Made by a program: the position numbers and the translations under genes
DNA from: Eubacteriales bacterium
Lineage (GTDB): Bacteria > Bacillota > Clostridia > Monoglobales > Firm-18
DNA length: 40,113 nucleotides
Direction: 5' to 3'
Assembly (NCBI GenBank): GCA_028697835.1
Contig: JAQVDK010000009.1
Span: 1 to 40,113, forward strand
Notes under the pieces: generated by a model
Database searches by the model: none
The model's input: the letters and a program-made list of their open reading frames with translations, nothing else
What the model was told of the DNA's origin: nothing
Shown here: positions 31,421 to 40,113 of the stretch, piece after piece
Position numbering within the stretch: the stretch's first letter is position 1
How the letters are laid out: every line of letters begins with the position of its first letter

Positions 31421-32698
31421 ATGGCGGTTAGTTTGGAAAAGATTCAGGACAATACAGCGGAATTTAAAATAGAAGTGGATTCTGCAAAATTTGAAGAGGG
31501 GATAAACAAGGCGTTTTTAAAAAATGCAAGTCGTTTTTCGGTCCCCGGCTTTAGAAAGGGCAAGGCACCAAGAAAAATAATCGAACAATATTATGGCGAA
31601 GGCATTTTTTATGAAGATGCAATTAATATAATTTTCCCTGAAGTGTATGATGCGGCTGTGCAGGAGCTTAAAATTGAGCCGGTGGACAGACCCGAGGTTG
31701 ATATTGACGAGCTGGACGGTGAAAAAGGACTTGTTTTAAGTGTAAAGGTTACCGTAAAGCCGGAGGTTAAGTTAGGCAAATACCAAGGTATAGAAATAAA
31801 AAAAGTTGAGTATAATGTTACAGATGAAGACGTGGAAGCCGAGCTTAAGAGGGCTCAGGACAGAAACGCAAGGATTATAACCGTTGACAGCAGAAGCGTT
31901 CAAGAGGGCGATATTGTAACCATTGACATTCAAGGCTTCAAGGACGGAGAGCCTTTTGAAGGCGGCGAAGGAAAAGGTTATGAGCTTACCATAGGCTCGG
32001 GACAGTTTATTCCCGGCTTTGAAGAGCAGCTAATCGGCAAGGAGGCCGGCGCGGAAACGGAAGTTAAGGTAACATTCCCCGAAGATTACCATGCAGAGGA
32101 CTTAAAAGGCGCAGATGCTGTATTCAAAGTTAAAATCCATTCCATAAAAATGCGAGAACTACCCGCCCTTGATGACGAGTTTGCAAAGGATATTTCTGAA
32201 TTTGACACCCTTGAGGAATATAAAAATGATTTAAAAGCAAAGCTGGAACAGCAGGCGGAGCGCAGACAGAAAAACGAAACGGAAAATATGGCTGTGGAAG
32301 CGGTTGTGGAAAATGCAGAGGTTGACATTCCTCAATGCATGATAGACGAGCGCATTGAAGCTATGATTCGTGATTATGAAATGAGCCTTATGCAGCAAGG
32401 GATAAACCTTGACAGATATTTTGAAATAACACAAACGAGCATGGACGATTTGAAAAAGCAGTTCGATGAGCAGGCAAAGGTAAGGGTTAAGACAAATCTT
32501 GTTTTGGAGGCAATTGTAAAGGCCGAGAACATAGAGGCTTCCAAGGAGGAAGTTGAAGAGGAATACGCAAGCCTTGCCGAAGCTTATAATATGAATGTGG
32601 AAGATGTTAAAAAATATGTTGTGGCGGATGAGCTTTCCGCTAATGTAAAGTTTAGGAAAGTTGTTGAAATGATTGTAGCAAAAGCGAAAGTGAAATAA
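31421..32698 (+). CDS. tig: Trigger factor
   Basis: Ribosome-associated chaperone and prolyl isomerase (425 aa). The N-terminal ribosome-binding domain contains the signature [11 protein letters not shown]. The FKBP-type PPIase domain spans about 158-245 ([20 protein letters not shown] to [10 protein letters not shown]). The C-terminal helical arm domain follows, rich in charged residues. Start ATG follows AGGAGGAG. It is first in tig-clpP-clpX, a common order in which folding and degradation genes are co-transcribed. Confidence 0.97.
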   Translation: MAVSLEKIQDNTAEFKIEVDSAKFEEGINKAFLKNASRFSVPGFRKGKAPRKIIEQYYGEGIFYEDAINIIFPEVYDAAVQELKIEPVDRPEVDIDELDGEKGLVLSVKVTVKPEVKLGKYQGIEIKKVEYNVTDEDVEAELKRAQDRNARIITVDSRSVQEGDIVTIDIQGFKDGEPFEGGEGKGYELTIGSGQFIPGFEEQLIGKEAGAETEVKVTFPEDYHAEDLKGADAVFKVKIHSIKMRELPALDDEFAKDISEFDTLEEYKNDLKAKLEQQAERRQKNETENMAVEAVVENAEVDIPQCMIDERIEAMIRDYEMSLMQQGINLDRYFEITQTSMDDLKKQFDEQAKVRVKTNLVLEAIVKAENIEASKEEVEEEYASLAEAYNMNVEDVKKYVVADELSANVKFRKVVEMIVAKAKVK

Positions 32699-32723
32699 TA
32701 TAAATAGAAGGAGAGGGGAAATT

Positions 32724-33308
32724 ATGAGCTTAGTGCCAATAGTAGTTGAACAAACCAATCGTGGCGAGAGGTCCTACGATATTTTTTCAAGATTACTTAA
32801 AGACAGGATAATATTCCTTGGCGAAGAAGTAAATGATGTAACAGCAAGCCTTGTTGTTGCGCAAATGCTTTTTTTGGAGGGTGAGGACCCGGATAAAGAC
32901 ATTAACTTTTACATCAACAGCCCCGGCGGTTCAATAACCTCAGGAATGGCCATATACGACACAATGCAGTTTATCAAATGCGATGTTTCAACAATTTGCG
33001 TGGGCATGGCAGCCAGCATGGGTGCATTCTTGCTTGCCGCAGGCACTAAAGGCAAGCGCTTTGCACTTCCCAACAGCGAAATTATGATTCACCAGCCGTC
33101 AGGCGGCATGAGGGGTCAGGCGACGGATATGAAAATCCACACAGACAGGATTATAAAAATCAGAAAAAATTTAAACGAACTTCTGTCGAAACACACAGGT
33201 CAGCCCCTTGAGGTAATCGAGCGCGACACAGAGCGTGATAATTTCCTTTCCGCCAGCGAAGCTGTTGCTTATGGCTTGGTGGATAAAGTATTGGAAAAAC
33301 GTCTGTAG
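32724..33308 (+). CDS. clpP: ATP-dependent Clp protease proteolytic subunit
   Basis: ClpP (194 aa), the serine protease barrel that degrades proteins fed in by ClpX or other Clp ATPases. The catalytic triad is visible: S98 in [10 protein letters not shown]123 in MIHQPSGG and D172 in ERDTERDNF. The oligomer handle and the [10 protein letters not shown] strand are normal. GAAGGAGAGGGG precedes the ATG at 32724, 25 bases after the tig stop. It lies between tig and clpX in one operon. Confidence 0.98.
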   Translation: MSLVPIVVEQTNRGERSYDIFSRLLKDRIIFLGEEVNDVTASLVVAQMLFLEGEDPDKDINFYINSPGGSITSGMAIYDTMQFIKCDVSTICVGMAASMGAFLLAAGTKGKRFALPNSEIMIHQPSGGMRGQATDMKIHTDRIIKIRKNLNELLSKHTGQPLEVIERDTERDNFLSASEAVAYGLVDKVLEKRL

Positions 33309-33331
33309 CTTAAATATATTGGAGTGATTAA

Positions 33332-34627
33332 ATGAGCAAGCATGATAATGGCAGGACGGTAAGATGCTCTTTTTGCGGCAAGCATGAGGACCAGGTAAAA
33401 AGGCTTATTACCGGACCCGGAGAGGCTTATATCTGTAATGAGTGTGTAGAGCTTTGCTTTGACATAATTACAGAAAACGATTATGAAGACATTGCTGCCG
33501 CAAGCTATGCCGACATTCCCAAGCCCAAGGAAATATACAGCATTTTGGATGAATATGTTGTAGGGCAGTCGGCGGCTAAAAAAGCTTTGTCGGTGGCTGT
33601 TTATAACCATTACAAAAGAATTGGCGAGGAGTCTTTTGGTGATGTGGAAATCCAAAAGAGCAATATTTTGCTTTTAGGCCCCACCGGTTCCGGAAAAACA
33701 CTTCTTGCACAAACCCTTGCTAAAATATTAAACGTTCCCTTCGCCATTGCAGACGCCACTTCCCTTACAGAAGCCGGCTATGTGGGCGAGGACGTTGAAA
33801 ATATATTGCTAAAGCTGATACAAGCGGCGGACTATGATATTGAAAGCGCCGAAAGAGGCATTATATACATTGACGAAATTGACAAAATTACACGCAAAAG
33901 CGAAAATCCTTCGATAACCCGTGATGTTAGCGGTGAGGGCGTGCAACAGGCGCTTCTTAAAATTCTTGAAGGAACGGTTGCGTCGGTGCCTCCTCAAGGC
34001 GGCAGAAAGCACCCCCACCAGGATTTTCTGCAAATTGACACAACAAATATTTTATTTATATGCGGCGGCGCTTTTGATGGCCTTGACAAAATAATAGAAA
34101 ACCGTATAGGAAAAAAAGCTTTGGGCTTTGGCGCAGAAATCGTCAGCAAAAACGATAAGGAAATTGGCGATGTTCTTCGCAAGCTTGTGCCTCAGGACCT
34201 GCTAAAATACGGACTGATACCCGAGTTTGTAGGCAGGCTTCCCGTGGTTACGGTTTTGGATTCGCTTGACGAGGAGGCTTTGGTGAAGATTCTTACAGAG
34301 CCTAAAAACTCTTTGGTTAAGCAATACAAAACGCTTTTTGAGATTGATGATGTTGTGCTTGAGCTTGAGCCCGAGGCTCTTAGGGCAATTGCAAAAAAAG
34401 CGATAGAGCGCGACACTGGTGCAAGGGGTCTTCGTGCCATTATGGAAGAATCTATGATGGATTTAATGTTCGAGATTCCTTCCAACCAAAAAATTGAAAA
34501 AGTTACTATAACTGCGGATTTCATTACAGATGGTGCCCAGCCGAAAATTTCTGTTACAGAAAACAGAAAGCCTTTAAATCGTGCTGCGCAGCGCAAATCC
34601 AAAATAAAAAAAGAGTCCGTATCTTAA
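33332..34627 (+). CDS. clpX: ATP-dependent Clp protease ATP-binding subunit ClpX
   Basis: AAA+ unfoldase (431 aa) for ClpP. The N-terminal zinc-binding domain has C12, C15, C35 and C38 ([10 protein letters not shown] and ICNECVELC). Walker A is [12 protein letters not shown] near 116; Walker B is [10 protein letters not shown]. The ClpP-binding IGF-type loop is seen as [14 protein letters not shown]. Length and domain order are standard. It is the last gene of the operon and is followed by a large terminator-like stem. Confidence 0.97.
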   Translation: MSKHDNGRTVRCSFCGKHEDQVKRLITGPGEAYICNECVELCFDIITENDYEDIAAASYADIPKPKEIYSILDEYVVGQSAAKKALSVAVYNHYKRIGEESFGDVEIQKSNILLLGPTGSGKTLLAQTLAKILNVPFAIADATSLTEAGYVGEDVENILLKLIQAADYDIESAERGIIYIDEIDKITRKSENPSITRDVSGEGVQQALLKILEGTVASVPPQGGRKHPHQDFLQIDTTNILFICGGAFDGLDKIIENRIGKKALGFGAEIVSKNDKEIGDVLRKLVPQDLLKYGLIPEFVGRLPVVTVLDSLDEEALVKILTEPKNSLVKQYKTLFEIDDVVLELEPEALRAIAKKAIERDTGARGLRAIMEESMMDLMFEIPSNQKIEKVTITADFITDGAQPKISVTENRKPLNRAAQRKSKIKKESVS

Positions 34628-34631
34628 AAAC

Positions 34632-34702
34632 AAAAGCCTTCTTTGTAAGGGGCGCCGGGAGTTTTAAAAATCTTCTTCGCCCCAATACCAAGACGGCTTT
34701 TT
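34632..34702 (+). terminator. Terminator after clpX
   Basis: Nested stem: AAAAGCC (34632-34638) with GGCTTTT (34695-34701), enclosing GGGGCG (34659-34664 region) with CGCCCC. A T-run ends the second arm (34698-34702). The stem is long, with an internal loop, but both parts are exact. Confidence 0.7.
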
Positions 34703-34777
34703 AATGGATATGTATATTAAAAAATCATAAGGCTTGCTTTGCAGCCCAAATCCAAAACTTTAACTACGGAGGATAAA

Positions 34778-36523
34778 ATGAGTATAGCTAATATTATAAC
34801 GTTGCTTGGCGGTCTTGGCATGTTTCTTTACGGCATGGACAAAATGAGCGAAAACTTAGAGCGCGCAGCAGGGGATAGATTGCAAAAAGTTATTGAAATG
34901 CTTACAAGCAACATATTCAAAGGTATCTTAATAGGCGCAGTTGTTACGGCAATCATTCAAAGCAGCAGTGCTACGACCGTTATGGTTGTAGGCTTTGTTA
35001 ATGCCGGCATTATGAGCCTGGCTCAAGCTGTTGGGGTTATCATGGGCGCAAATATCGGTACCACCATGACAGCTTGGATTATTTCATTGGGAGATTTATC
35101 AGGTGTCCTGTCAATATTCAAGCCAAGCTTCCTGGCGCCTGTGTGCTTAATAGTTGGCGTGGCTTTATCCATGGTATTTTCTAAAAATAAAAAGCTCAAC
35201 GACTATTTGGGAATACTAATTGGTTTTGGTCTTTTGTTTTTAGGTATGCTCACCATGGAGCAGTCCGTATCCGTTTTAAAAGACCTGCCAAGATTTCAAG
35301 AGGTTTTTTCTTCTTTTAAAAATCCCGTTTTAGGTGTGTTGGTTGGAGCGGGTGTTACCGCCATAATCCAAAGCAGCAGCGCATCGGTGGGTATATTGCA
35401 GGCAGCGGCGGCAGCGGGTCTTGTCACTTTTTCCGCAGCTGTTCCGATTGTTATGGGACAAAATATCGGCACCTGCGTAACTGCTCTTTTGTCCAGCATA
35501 GGCGCCAACAAAAATGCAAGGCGCGCGGCTATGCTTCATTTGTATTTTAACCTTATTGGAACGGTTGTCATTATGGCTTTAATATACATAGCCAAAAGCA
35601 CGATTGGTATCGGTTTTTGGGACAGCATTGTTTCCCGTACCAACATTGCCCAGTTCCATACGGTATTTAATGTTACCAACACCATCATTTTACTTCCTGC
35701 AACCCGTCTTCTTGTCTGGCTTGCCAACAAAACTGTAACAGGCGGTCAGGAAGAGGCAATTACAAAATACATCGACAACAGGTTTTTATCCACTCCATCC
35801 CTTGCCCTTTCTCAAACGATGAAGGAAATCCTGCGCATGGGGCATATAGCGCAGGAGAATGTCATGCTTACCGAGCAGCTTATTTTAAACAAGGACAAGT
35901 CCGTTGTGGATAAAATTATTAAGAACGAAGAAACCATAGACACCCTTGAAACGGAGCTTACAATATATCTTACCAAAATTGCGGAAAAGCAAGTAAATGT
36001 TGAGGACAACAGGATTATTCCGGGGCTTTTCCATACAATAAACGATTTAGAGCGCATCGGTGACCATGCCATGAACATTATGGAAATTGCTGTGGATACC
36101 TACGAGAGGAAATGCGAATTTTCCGACACGGCGCAAAACGAGCTTTCCACACTTTACGAGTGTACTTATAAAATCATTGATATAACCTTGATGGCATATA
36201 AAGAGGACAGTGTGGAAATTGCCCAGAAAATAGAGCCTTTGGAAGAAGTTATCGACGAAATCATAGAAAGCCTTAAAGAAAGGCATGTAAAAAGGGTTAT
36301 TAACATGGAATGCAACGTTCAGTCAAGCTATAATTTCATGGAGCTTTTAAACAACTTCGAGCGTATCGGCGACCACTGCTCGAACATTGGCATTTCCACA
36401 ATTCAGCGAAATGACAAATCGGTCAGCGCCAACTTCCACGAGTATTTGCAAAAGCTTCACGAGAATGCGGACGAGTCATACAAAGAAAACTACAAAAAAT
36501 ACCTTGAAAGATATCAGATTTAG
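34778..36523 (+). CDS. Na/Pi cotransporter family protein with PhoU-like C-terminal domain
   Basis: Membrane protein (581 aa) of the NptA/YjbB-type Na/Pi cotransporter family. The two inverted halves are marked by AIIQSSSATTVMVVG (about 47-61) and AIIQSSSASVGIL (about 203-215), each followed by a GxNIGT motif (MGANIGTT, MGQNIGTC). After about eight or nine hydrophobic segments comes a helical PhoU-like domain (about 350-560) with ERIGDHAMNI and ERIGDHCSNI. Start: ATG at 34778 with GGAGG eight bases upstream; the frame is open to 34739 without a good site. It probably moves phosphate across the membrane, with direction and regulation unknown. Confidence 0.9.
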   Translation: MSIANIITLLGGLGMFLYGMDKMSENLERAAGDRLQKVIEMLTSNIFKGILIGAVVTAIIQSSSATTVMVVGFVNAGIMSLAQAVGVIMGANIGTTMTAWIISLGDLSGVLSIFKPSFLAPVCLIVGVALSMVFSKNKKLNDYLGILIGFGLLFLGMLTMEQSVSVLKDLPRFQEVFSSFKNPVLGVLVGAGVTAIIQSSSASVGILQAAAAAGLVTFSAAVPIVMGQNIGTCVTALLSSIGANKNARRAAMLHLYFNLIGTVVIMALIYIAKSTIGIGFWDSIVSRTNIAQFHTVFNVTNTIILLPATRLLVWLANKTVTGGQEEAITKYIDNRFLSTPSLALSQTMKEILRMGHIAQENVMLTEQLILNKDKSVVDKIIKNEETIDTLETELTIYLTKIAEKQVNVEDNRIIPGLFHTINDLERIGDHAMNIMEIAVDTYERKCEFSDTAQNELSTLYECTYKIIDITLMAYKEDSVEIAQKIEPLEEVIDEIIESLKERHVKRVINMECNVQSSYNFMELLNNFERIGDHCSNIGISTIQRNDKSVSANFHEYLQKLHENADESYKENYKKYLERYQI

Positions 36524-36531
36524 GAGAAAAA

Positions 36532-38901
36532 ATGAAAGAAAAAACCTTAAAGGTATTGGAATTTGACAAAATAAAAGAGCTTTTGGCAAAAGAAGCGACA
36601 AATGATTTTTCACGCAAGATGGCAATGGATTTGTTGCCATCTTGTGATATTTCTCATGCAGCCGCTTTGTATAAAGAACTTTCGGAAACCCTTGACCTTT
36701 ATGTAAAGCATGGCATGCCACAGATTTTTGGAATGAAGGACATATCAGCCGCCCTTCGCAGAAGCGAGGTGGGCGGTGCTTTGAATGCTGCGGAGCTTTT
36801 GGATGTGGCATTGGTACTTAAAATTACAGGAAATCTTTTATCTTATTACAATGAAAACAACGAGGATTCTCTTTCCATAGACAAGTATTTCGGCATGCTT
36901 TCGCCAAATCGCAAGCTGGAAAATTCTATTTTCGAGGCAATTATTTCAGAGGACGAAATTGCAGACGACGCAAGCCCGAACCTTCGTGGCATAAGGCGGC
37001 AAATACTTAATACCCACGAAAAAATCAGGGGGCATTTAAACAACATTATCCACAGCAGTCATTATCAAAAATATCTGCAAGAGCCTATAATCACAATTCG
37101 TGGAGGAAGGTATGTTGTCCCCGTTAAAGCAGAGTATAGAGCCGAATTTGGCGGCATAGTCCATGATATGTCTGCAACCGGCTCCACTGTTTTTATAGAG
37201 CCGGGTGCCGTTGTGGCGGCAAATAACACCCTTCGGGAGCTTGCCGCAAGGGAAAAGGCGGAAATTGAGCGTATTTTGGCGGAGCTTTCCGCAAAAGTTG
37301 CCGAAATGGCAGACGCACTTTTTGTAAACCAAAGGGTAATCGCCGAGCTGGACTTTTTGTTTGCAAAAGCAAAGCTTGCGACAAAGCTAAAGGCGGTAAT
37401 ACCTGAGATAAACGACAAGGGGATTGTTAACATCATAAAGGGCAGGCACCCGCTTCTTGACGAAAAGAAGGTTGTGCCTATTACCGTTTATTTGGGCGAA
37501 AGCTTTAAAACCCTTGTTATTACAGGGCCGAATACGGGCGGAAAAACCGTTTCGCTTAAAACGGTGGGGCTTTTTAGCCTTATGGCGGCATCCGGGCTGG
37601 CTGTGCCGGCGGCGGACGGGACGCAGCTTTGCATTTTTGACAGAGTTTTTGCGGATATTGGCGATGAACAAAGCATTGAGCAATCCCTTAGCACATTTTC
37701 CTCCCATATGACCAATATTGTCAGCATTTTAAGCAATATTACCGAAAAGTCCCTGGTACTGTTTGACGAGCTTGGCGCCGGCACCGACCCTACCGAGGGC
37801 GCAGCGCTGGCTATTGCCATTTTAAAATATGTCAAGGATTTTGGGGCATGCACTGTTGCAACTACCCACTACAGCGAGCTTAAGCTTTATGCCCTATCCA
37901 CCGAAGGCGTGGAAAACGCTGCCTGTGAATTTGATGTAAACTCCCTTAAGCCTACTTATAGGCTTTTAATTGGCGTTCCGGGCAAGAGCAATGCGTTCGC
38001 CATATCAAAGCGCCTTGGGCTTCCCGAGTTTATCATAGACAGCGCAAACAAGCATTTAACGGAAGAGAGCATACGTTTTGAAGATGTTGTAGCCAATTTG
38101 GAAAAAAACAGGCAGGAAGCGGAAAAAGAGCGTGAACAAGCCCAAAGGCTGCGTTTGGAGGTTGAAAGCCTTAAAAAGGAGCTTGAAGCGGAAAAAGCAA
38201 AGCTTTTGCGTGCTAAGGAAAAGCTGGCAGATAATGCAAAGCGTGAGGCTAAAGCGGTTTTGGAAAACGCAAAGCGGGAAGCGGAAGAAGTTATAAACAG
38301 CATAAAAGAGGCTCAAAAGCTAAAAGACAAAAAAGAGCTTGACAGGGCATTGGCCCAGTCGAAACAAAGGCTGATTGAAGGCATTAAAAAAATGGATAAG
38401 CCCAGGCCGCAAAAAAGAGCCAATGTTGGCGCCCCGCCCAAAAACCTTTTGGCAGGCAGCAGCGTGTACCTTTTGGACATCGGGCAAAACGGCATTGTTG
38501 TGTCCCCGCCCAAGGACGATGGAAGTGTTACCGTGCAGGTGGGGATAATGAAAATAAATTCCCATATTTCAAACCTGCGCCTTGTGCAGGAGCAGGAAGT
38601 AAAAAAACCGACTCCCGCCACTAAAGGAAAATCCGGCTCACTGCGCTCTGATTCAATAAAAAGTGAAATAGACCTTCGCGGCACCACTGTTGACGAGGCG
38701 CTTATCTTAACTGAAAAATATTTGGACGATGCATACCTTGCCTCCCTAAACACAGTTACAATTATTCACGGCAAGGGTACGGGGGCTTTGCGCCAGGGAA
38801 TCCATAATATGCTAAGGCGAAACCCACATGTTAAGTCTTTTCGCCTTGGTACGTTCGGCGAAGGCGAAAGCGGCGTGACCATTGTTACGTTAAAGCCTTG
38901 A
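36532..38901 (+). CDS. mutS2: Endonuclease MutS2
   Basis: MutS2 (789 aa). A helical MutS-like core precedes the ATPase with Walker A ITGPNTGGKTVSLK near 330, then DRVFADIGDEQSIEQSLSTFSSHM and LVLFDELGAGTDPTEGAA. A long coiled coil rich in Glu, Lys and Ala (about 510-600) follows, then a KOW-like part and a C-terminal Smr nuclease domain (about 710-789: EIDLRGTTVDEAL, IIHGKGTGALR). It lacks the mismatch-reading N-terminal domain, as expected. The family acts on branched DNA and on collided ribosomes in Firmicutes. It starts eight bases after the Na/Pi gene stop. Confidence 0.97.
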   Translation: MKEKTLKVLEFDKIKELLAKEATNDFSRKMAMDLLPSCDISHAAALYKELSETLDLYVKHGMPQIFGMKDISAALRRSEVGGALNAAELLDVALVLKITGNLLSYYNENNEDSLSIDKYFGMLSPNRKLENSIFEAIISEDEIADDASPNLRGIRRQILNTHEKIRGHLNNIIHSSHYQKYLQEPIITIRGGRYVVPVKAEYRAEFGGIVHDMSATGSTVFIEPGAVVAANNTLRELAAREKAEIERILAELSAKVAEMADALFVNQRVIAELDFLFAKAKLATKLKAVIPEINDKGIVNIIKGRHPLLDEKKVVPITVYLGESFKTLVITGPNTGGKTVSLKTVGLFSLMAASGLAVPAADGTQLCIFDRVFADIGDEQSIEQSLSTFSSHMTNIVSILSNITEKSLVLFDELGAGTDPTEGAALAIAILKYVKDFGACTVATTHYSELKLYALSTEGVENAACEFDVNSLKPTYRLLIGVPGKSNAFAISKRLGLPEFIIDSANKHLTEESIRFEDVVANLEKNRQEAEKEREQAQRLRLEVESLKKELEAEKAKLLRAKEKLADNAKREAKAVLENAKREAEEVINSIKEAQKLKDKKELDRALAQSKQRLIEGIKKMDKPRPQKRANVGAPPKNLLAGSSVYLLDIGQNGIVVSPPKDDGSVTVQVGIMKINSHISNLRLVQEQEVKKPTPATKGKSGSLRSDSIKSEIDLRGTTVDEALILTEKYLDDAYLASLNTVTIIHGKGTGALRQGIHNMLRRNPHVKSFRLGTFGEGESGVTIVTLKP

Positions 38902-38926
38902 CAATATTTCCTTTAAATTATATAAT
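38898..38926 (+). promoter_or_regulatory. Consensus sigma-A promoter of the esterase gene (and tyrS)
   Basis: TTGACA (38898-38903), 17 bases, TATAAT (38921-38926): a perfect match at both boxes. The TGA of mutS2 (38899-38901) is part of the -35 box. Confidence 0.87.
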
Positions 38927-38969
38927 AACTTTTAACATCGTGGCTGTATAAAGAAAAGGTTGGTGAAGC

Positions 38970-39716
38970 ATGGCTTTTTTAAAACTGGAATTAAAATCGG
39001 AAATGCTAAACAGCGAAACTTCCGTAAATATCATTCTCCCTGAAAAGAGGATAAAAGGAAAGCCCCTTCCGACTGTTTATCTGCTCCATGGCTTTACCGG
39101 CGGCGAAAACTCGTGGTGCAGGCAAACATCCCTTGCCCGCTATGTAAGGTATAAGAACGTGGCTGTTGTAATGCCCAATGGATTCAACAGCTTTTATACG
39201 GATATGGCAAATGGTGTTTACAATTGCTACAGCTATATTATAAAAGAGCTAATCCCTTTTTGTATAGAAAATTTTAATCTTTCGCCCAAAAGGGAGGACA
39301 CATATGTTGCAGGAATTTCCATGGGCGGTTATGGGGCGTTTAAGCTTGCCCTTTCAAATCCCCATATGTTTGGCGCGGCGGCATCATTTTCCGGAGCAAT
39401 GGATATGAAGCGCCTTGCCGGCGAAAATGATATGTCCATGGTTTTTGACAAGCCTGTAGAAGGCTCTGAAAACGACCTTTTTTATTTGGCGGAAACAATC
39501 GGCCATGTAAAGCCAAGGCTTTATCAATGGTGCGGCACAGAGGATTTTTTATATCAAGACAATATCAAATTCAGAGATTTTATAAAAAACAAGGGCTTTG
39601 ACTATACATATAAAGAAGGCCCGGGAGACCATGAGTGGAAGTTTTGGGACGAACAACTTCGCAAGATTTTTTCATGGTTTGGCATAGCAAACAATCCTAA
39701 ATCGGAAAGGAATTGA
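38970..39716 (+). CDS. Esterase of the EstA/FrmB-like alpha/beta hydrolase family
   Basis: Alpha/beta hydrolase (248 aa) of the tributyrin-esterase/S-formylglutathione hydrolase-like group (esterase D family). The oxyanion region is [14 protein letters not shown]. The nucleophile elbow is [12 protein letters not shown] with S117. The acid is probably the Asp in CGTEDFLY, and the His is in [10 protein letters not shown]. There is no signal peptide, so it is cytoplasmic. The true substrate is unknown; acyl esters, including acetylated sugars, are typical. It starts with GGTGAAGC upstream and precedes tyrS by five bases, so both are read from one promoter. Confidence 0.88.
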   Translation: MAFLKLELKSEMLNSETSVNIILPEKRIKGKPLPTVYLLHGFTGGENSWCRQTSLARYVRYKNVAVVMPNGFNSFYTDMANGVYNCYSYIIKELIPFCIENFNLSPKREDTYVAGISMGGYGAFKLALSNPHMFGAAASFSGAMDMKRLAGENDMSMVFDKPVEGSENDLFYLAETIGHVKPRLYQWCGTEDFLYQDNIKFRDFIKNKGFDYTYKEGPGDHEWKFWDEQLRKIFSWFGIANNPKSERN

Positions 39717-39721
39717 AAAAA

Positions 39722-40113
39722 ATGAGTGTATTTAGCGAATTGGAGCAAAGAGGGCTTATTGCCCAAATGACACACCCGGAAGAGATAAAAAGGCTTCTTG
39801 AAAACGAAAAAGTTTGCTTTTATATCGGTTTTGACCCTACTGCCGACAGCCTGCATGTTGGTCATTTTCTGCAAATGGTGGTTATGGCGCATATGCAAAA
39901 GGCTGGGCATATCCCCATTGCTCTTATGGGTGGCGGAACAGGCATGATAGGCGACCCCTCCGGCAGAACCGATATGCGTGCAATGCTGACGGAGGAAACC
40001 ATAAAGCACAATATTTCCTGCTTTAAAAAGCAAATGGGGAATTTTTTAGACTTTTCCGATGGTAAGGCAATTATGGTCAACAATGCCGATTGGCTTATGG
40101 ACCTTAAATATAT
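39722..40113 (+). CDS. tyrS: Tyrosyl-tRNA synthetase, 5' part (runs off the right edge)
   Basis: First 130 codons of a class I synthetase for tRNA-Tyr. [20 protein letters not shown] contains the HIGH-like motif as HVGH, and [14 protein letters not shown] is the TyrS-specific loop next to it. The start is the ATG at 39722, five bases after the esterase stop; AAAGGA lies about nine bases upstream. There is no T-box before it, in keeping with a position inside an operon. The KMSKS loop and C-terminal S4 domain lie beyond the window. Confidence 0.95.
   Translation, partial: MSVFSELEQRGLIAQMTHPEEIKRLLENEKVCFYIGFDPTADSLHVGHFLQMVVMAHMQKAGHIPIALMGGGTGMIGDPSGRTDMRAMLTEETIKHNISCFKKQMGNFLDFSDGKAIMVNNADWLMDLKY

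Overview
The window looks like a chromosomal segment of a low-to-moderate GC, anaerobic, Gram-positive Firmicute, most likely class Clostridia. The signs are the YycH/YycI pair, a TM1266-type regulator with HydF and HydG ([FeFe]-hydrogenase maturation), MutS2, the tig-clpP-clpX order, a DUF1540 protein, strong AGGAGG ribosome binding sites and many sigma-A promoters close to TTGACA-N17-TATAAT. The species cannot be named from sequence alone. I see no tRNA, rRNA, CRISPR array, prophage or transposase gene.

Layout, left to right. (1) 1-2408: a divergent zinc/manganese-type ABC uptake locus, znuCB on minus and znuA on plus, with two related palindromic operator candidates between them. (2) 2411-2604: a compact non-coding inverted-repeat element, possibly a MITE, whose right end contains the thiD stop codon. 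(3) 2588-6871 minus: a thiamine salvage operon cytX-thiM-thiE-HAD phosphatase-thiD under a TPP riboswitch. (4) 6875-10000 minus: TM1266-like regulator-hydF-hydG, preceded by a structured leader with an intrinsic terminator. (5) 10013-14941 minus: an orphan lipoprotein, then valS-folC. (6) 14968-18818 minus: an acidic-tailed membrane protein, a small exported protein, yycH and yycI, with no walRK beside them. (7) 18862-19042: two tandem 82-base repeats, each carrying a terminator, downstream of prsA. (8) 19085-26807 minus: acn-icd-mfd, then prsA from its own promoter inside the mfd 3' end. (9) 26855-30614: a sugar isomerase-like gene, an orphan two-TM protein, a purine phosphoribosyltransferase, thrC and a DUF1540 gene. 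(10) 30686-40113 plus: metallophosphoesterase, tig-clpP-clpX, a Na/Pi cotransporter-like gene, mutS2, an esterase and the start of tyrS.

Most genes are housekeeping. The thiamine block imports or recycles hydroxymethylpyrimidine (CytX, ThiD) and thiazole (ThiM) and joins them (ThiE). Acn plus Icd make 2-oxoglutarate. Tig/ClpXP and PrsA handle protein quality inside and outside the membrane. Mfd and MutS2 act on DNA and stalled complexes.

No clearly new multi-gene system is visible. The parts most worth a second look are non-coding or contextual: the leader RNA before the hydrogenase maturation genes, the inverted-repeat element at the thiD 3' end, the tandem terminator repeats, the orphan yycHI operon with two unknown exported proteins, and the HAD phosphatase coupled into the thiamine operon.
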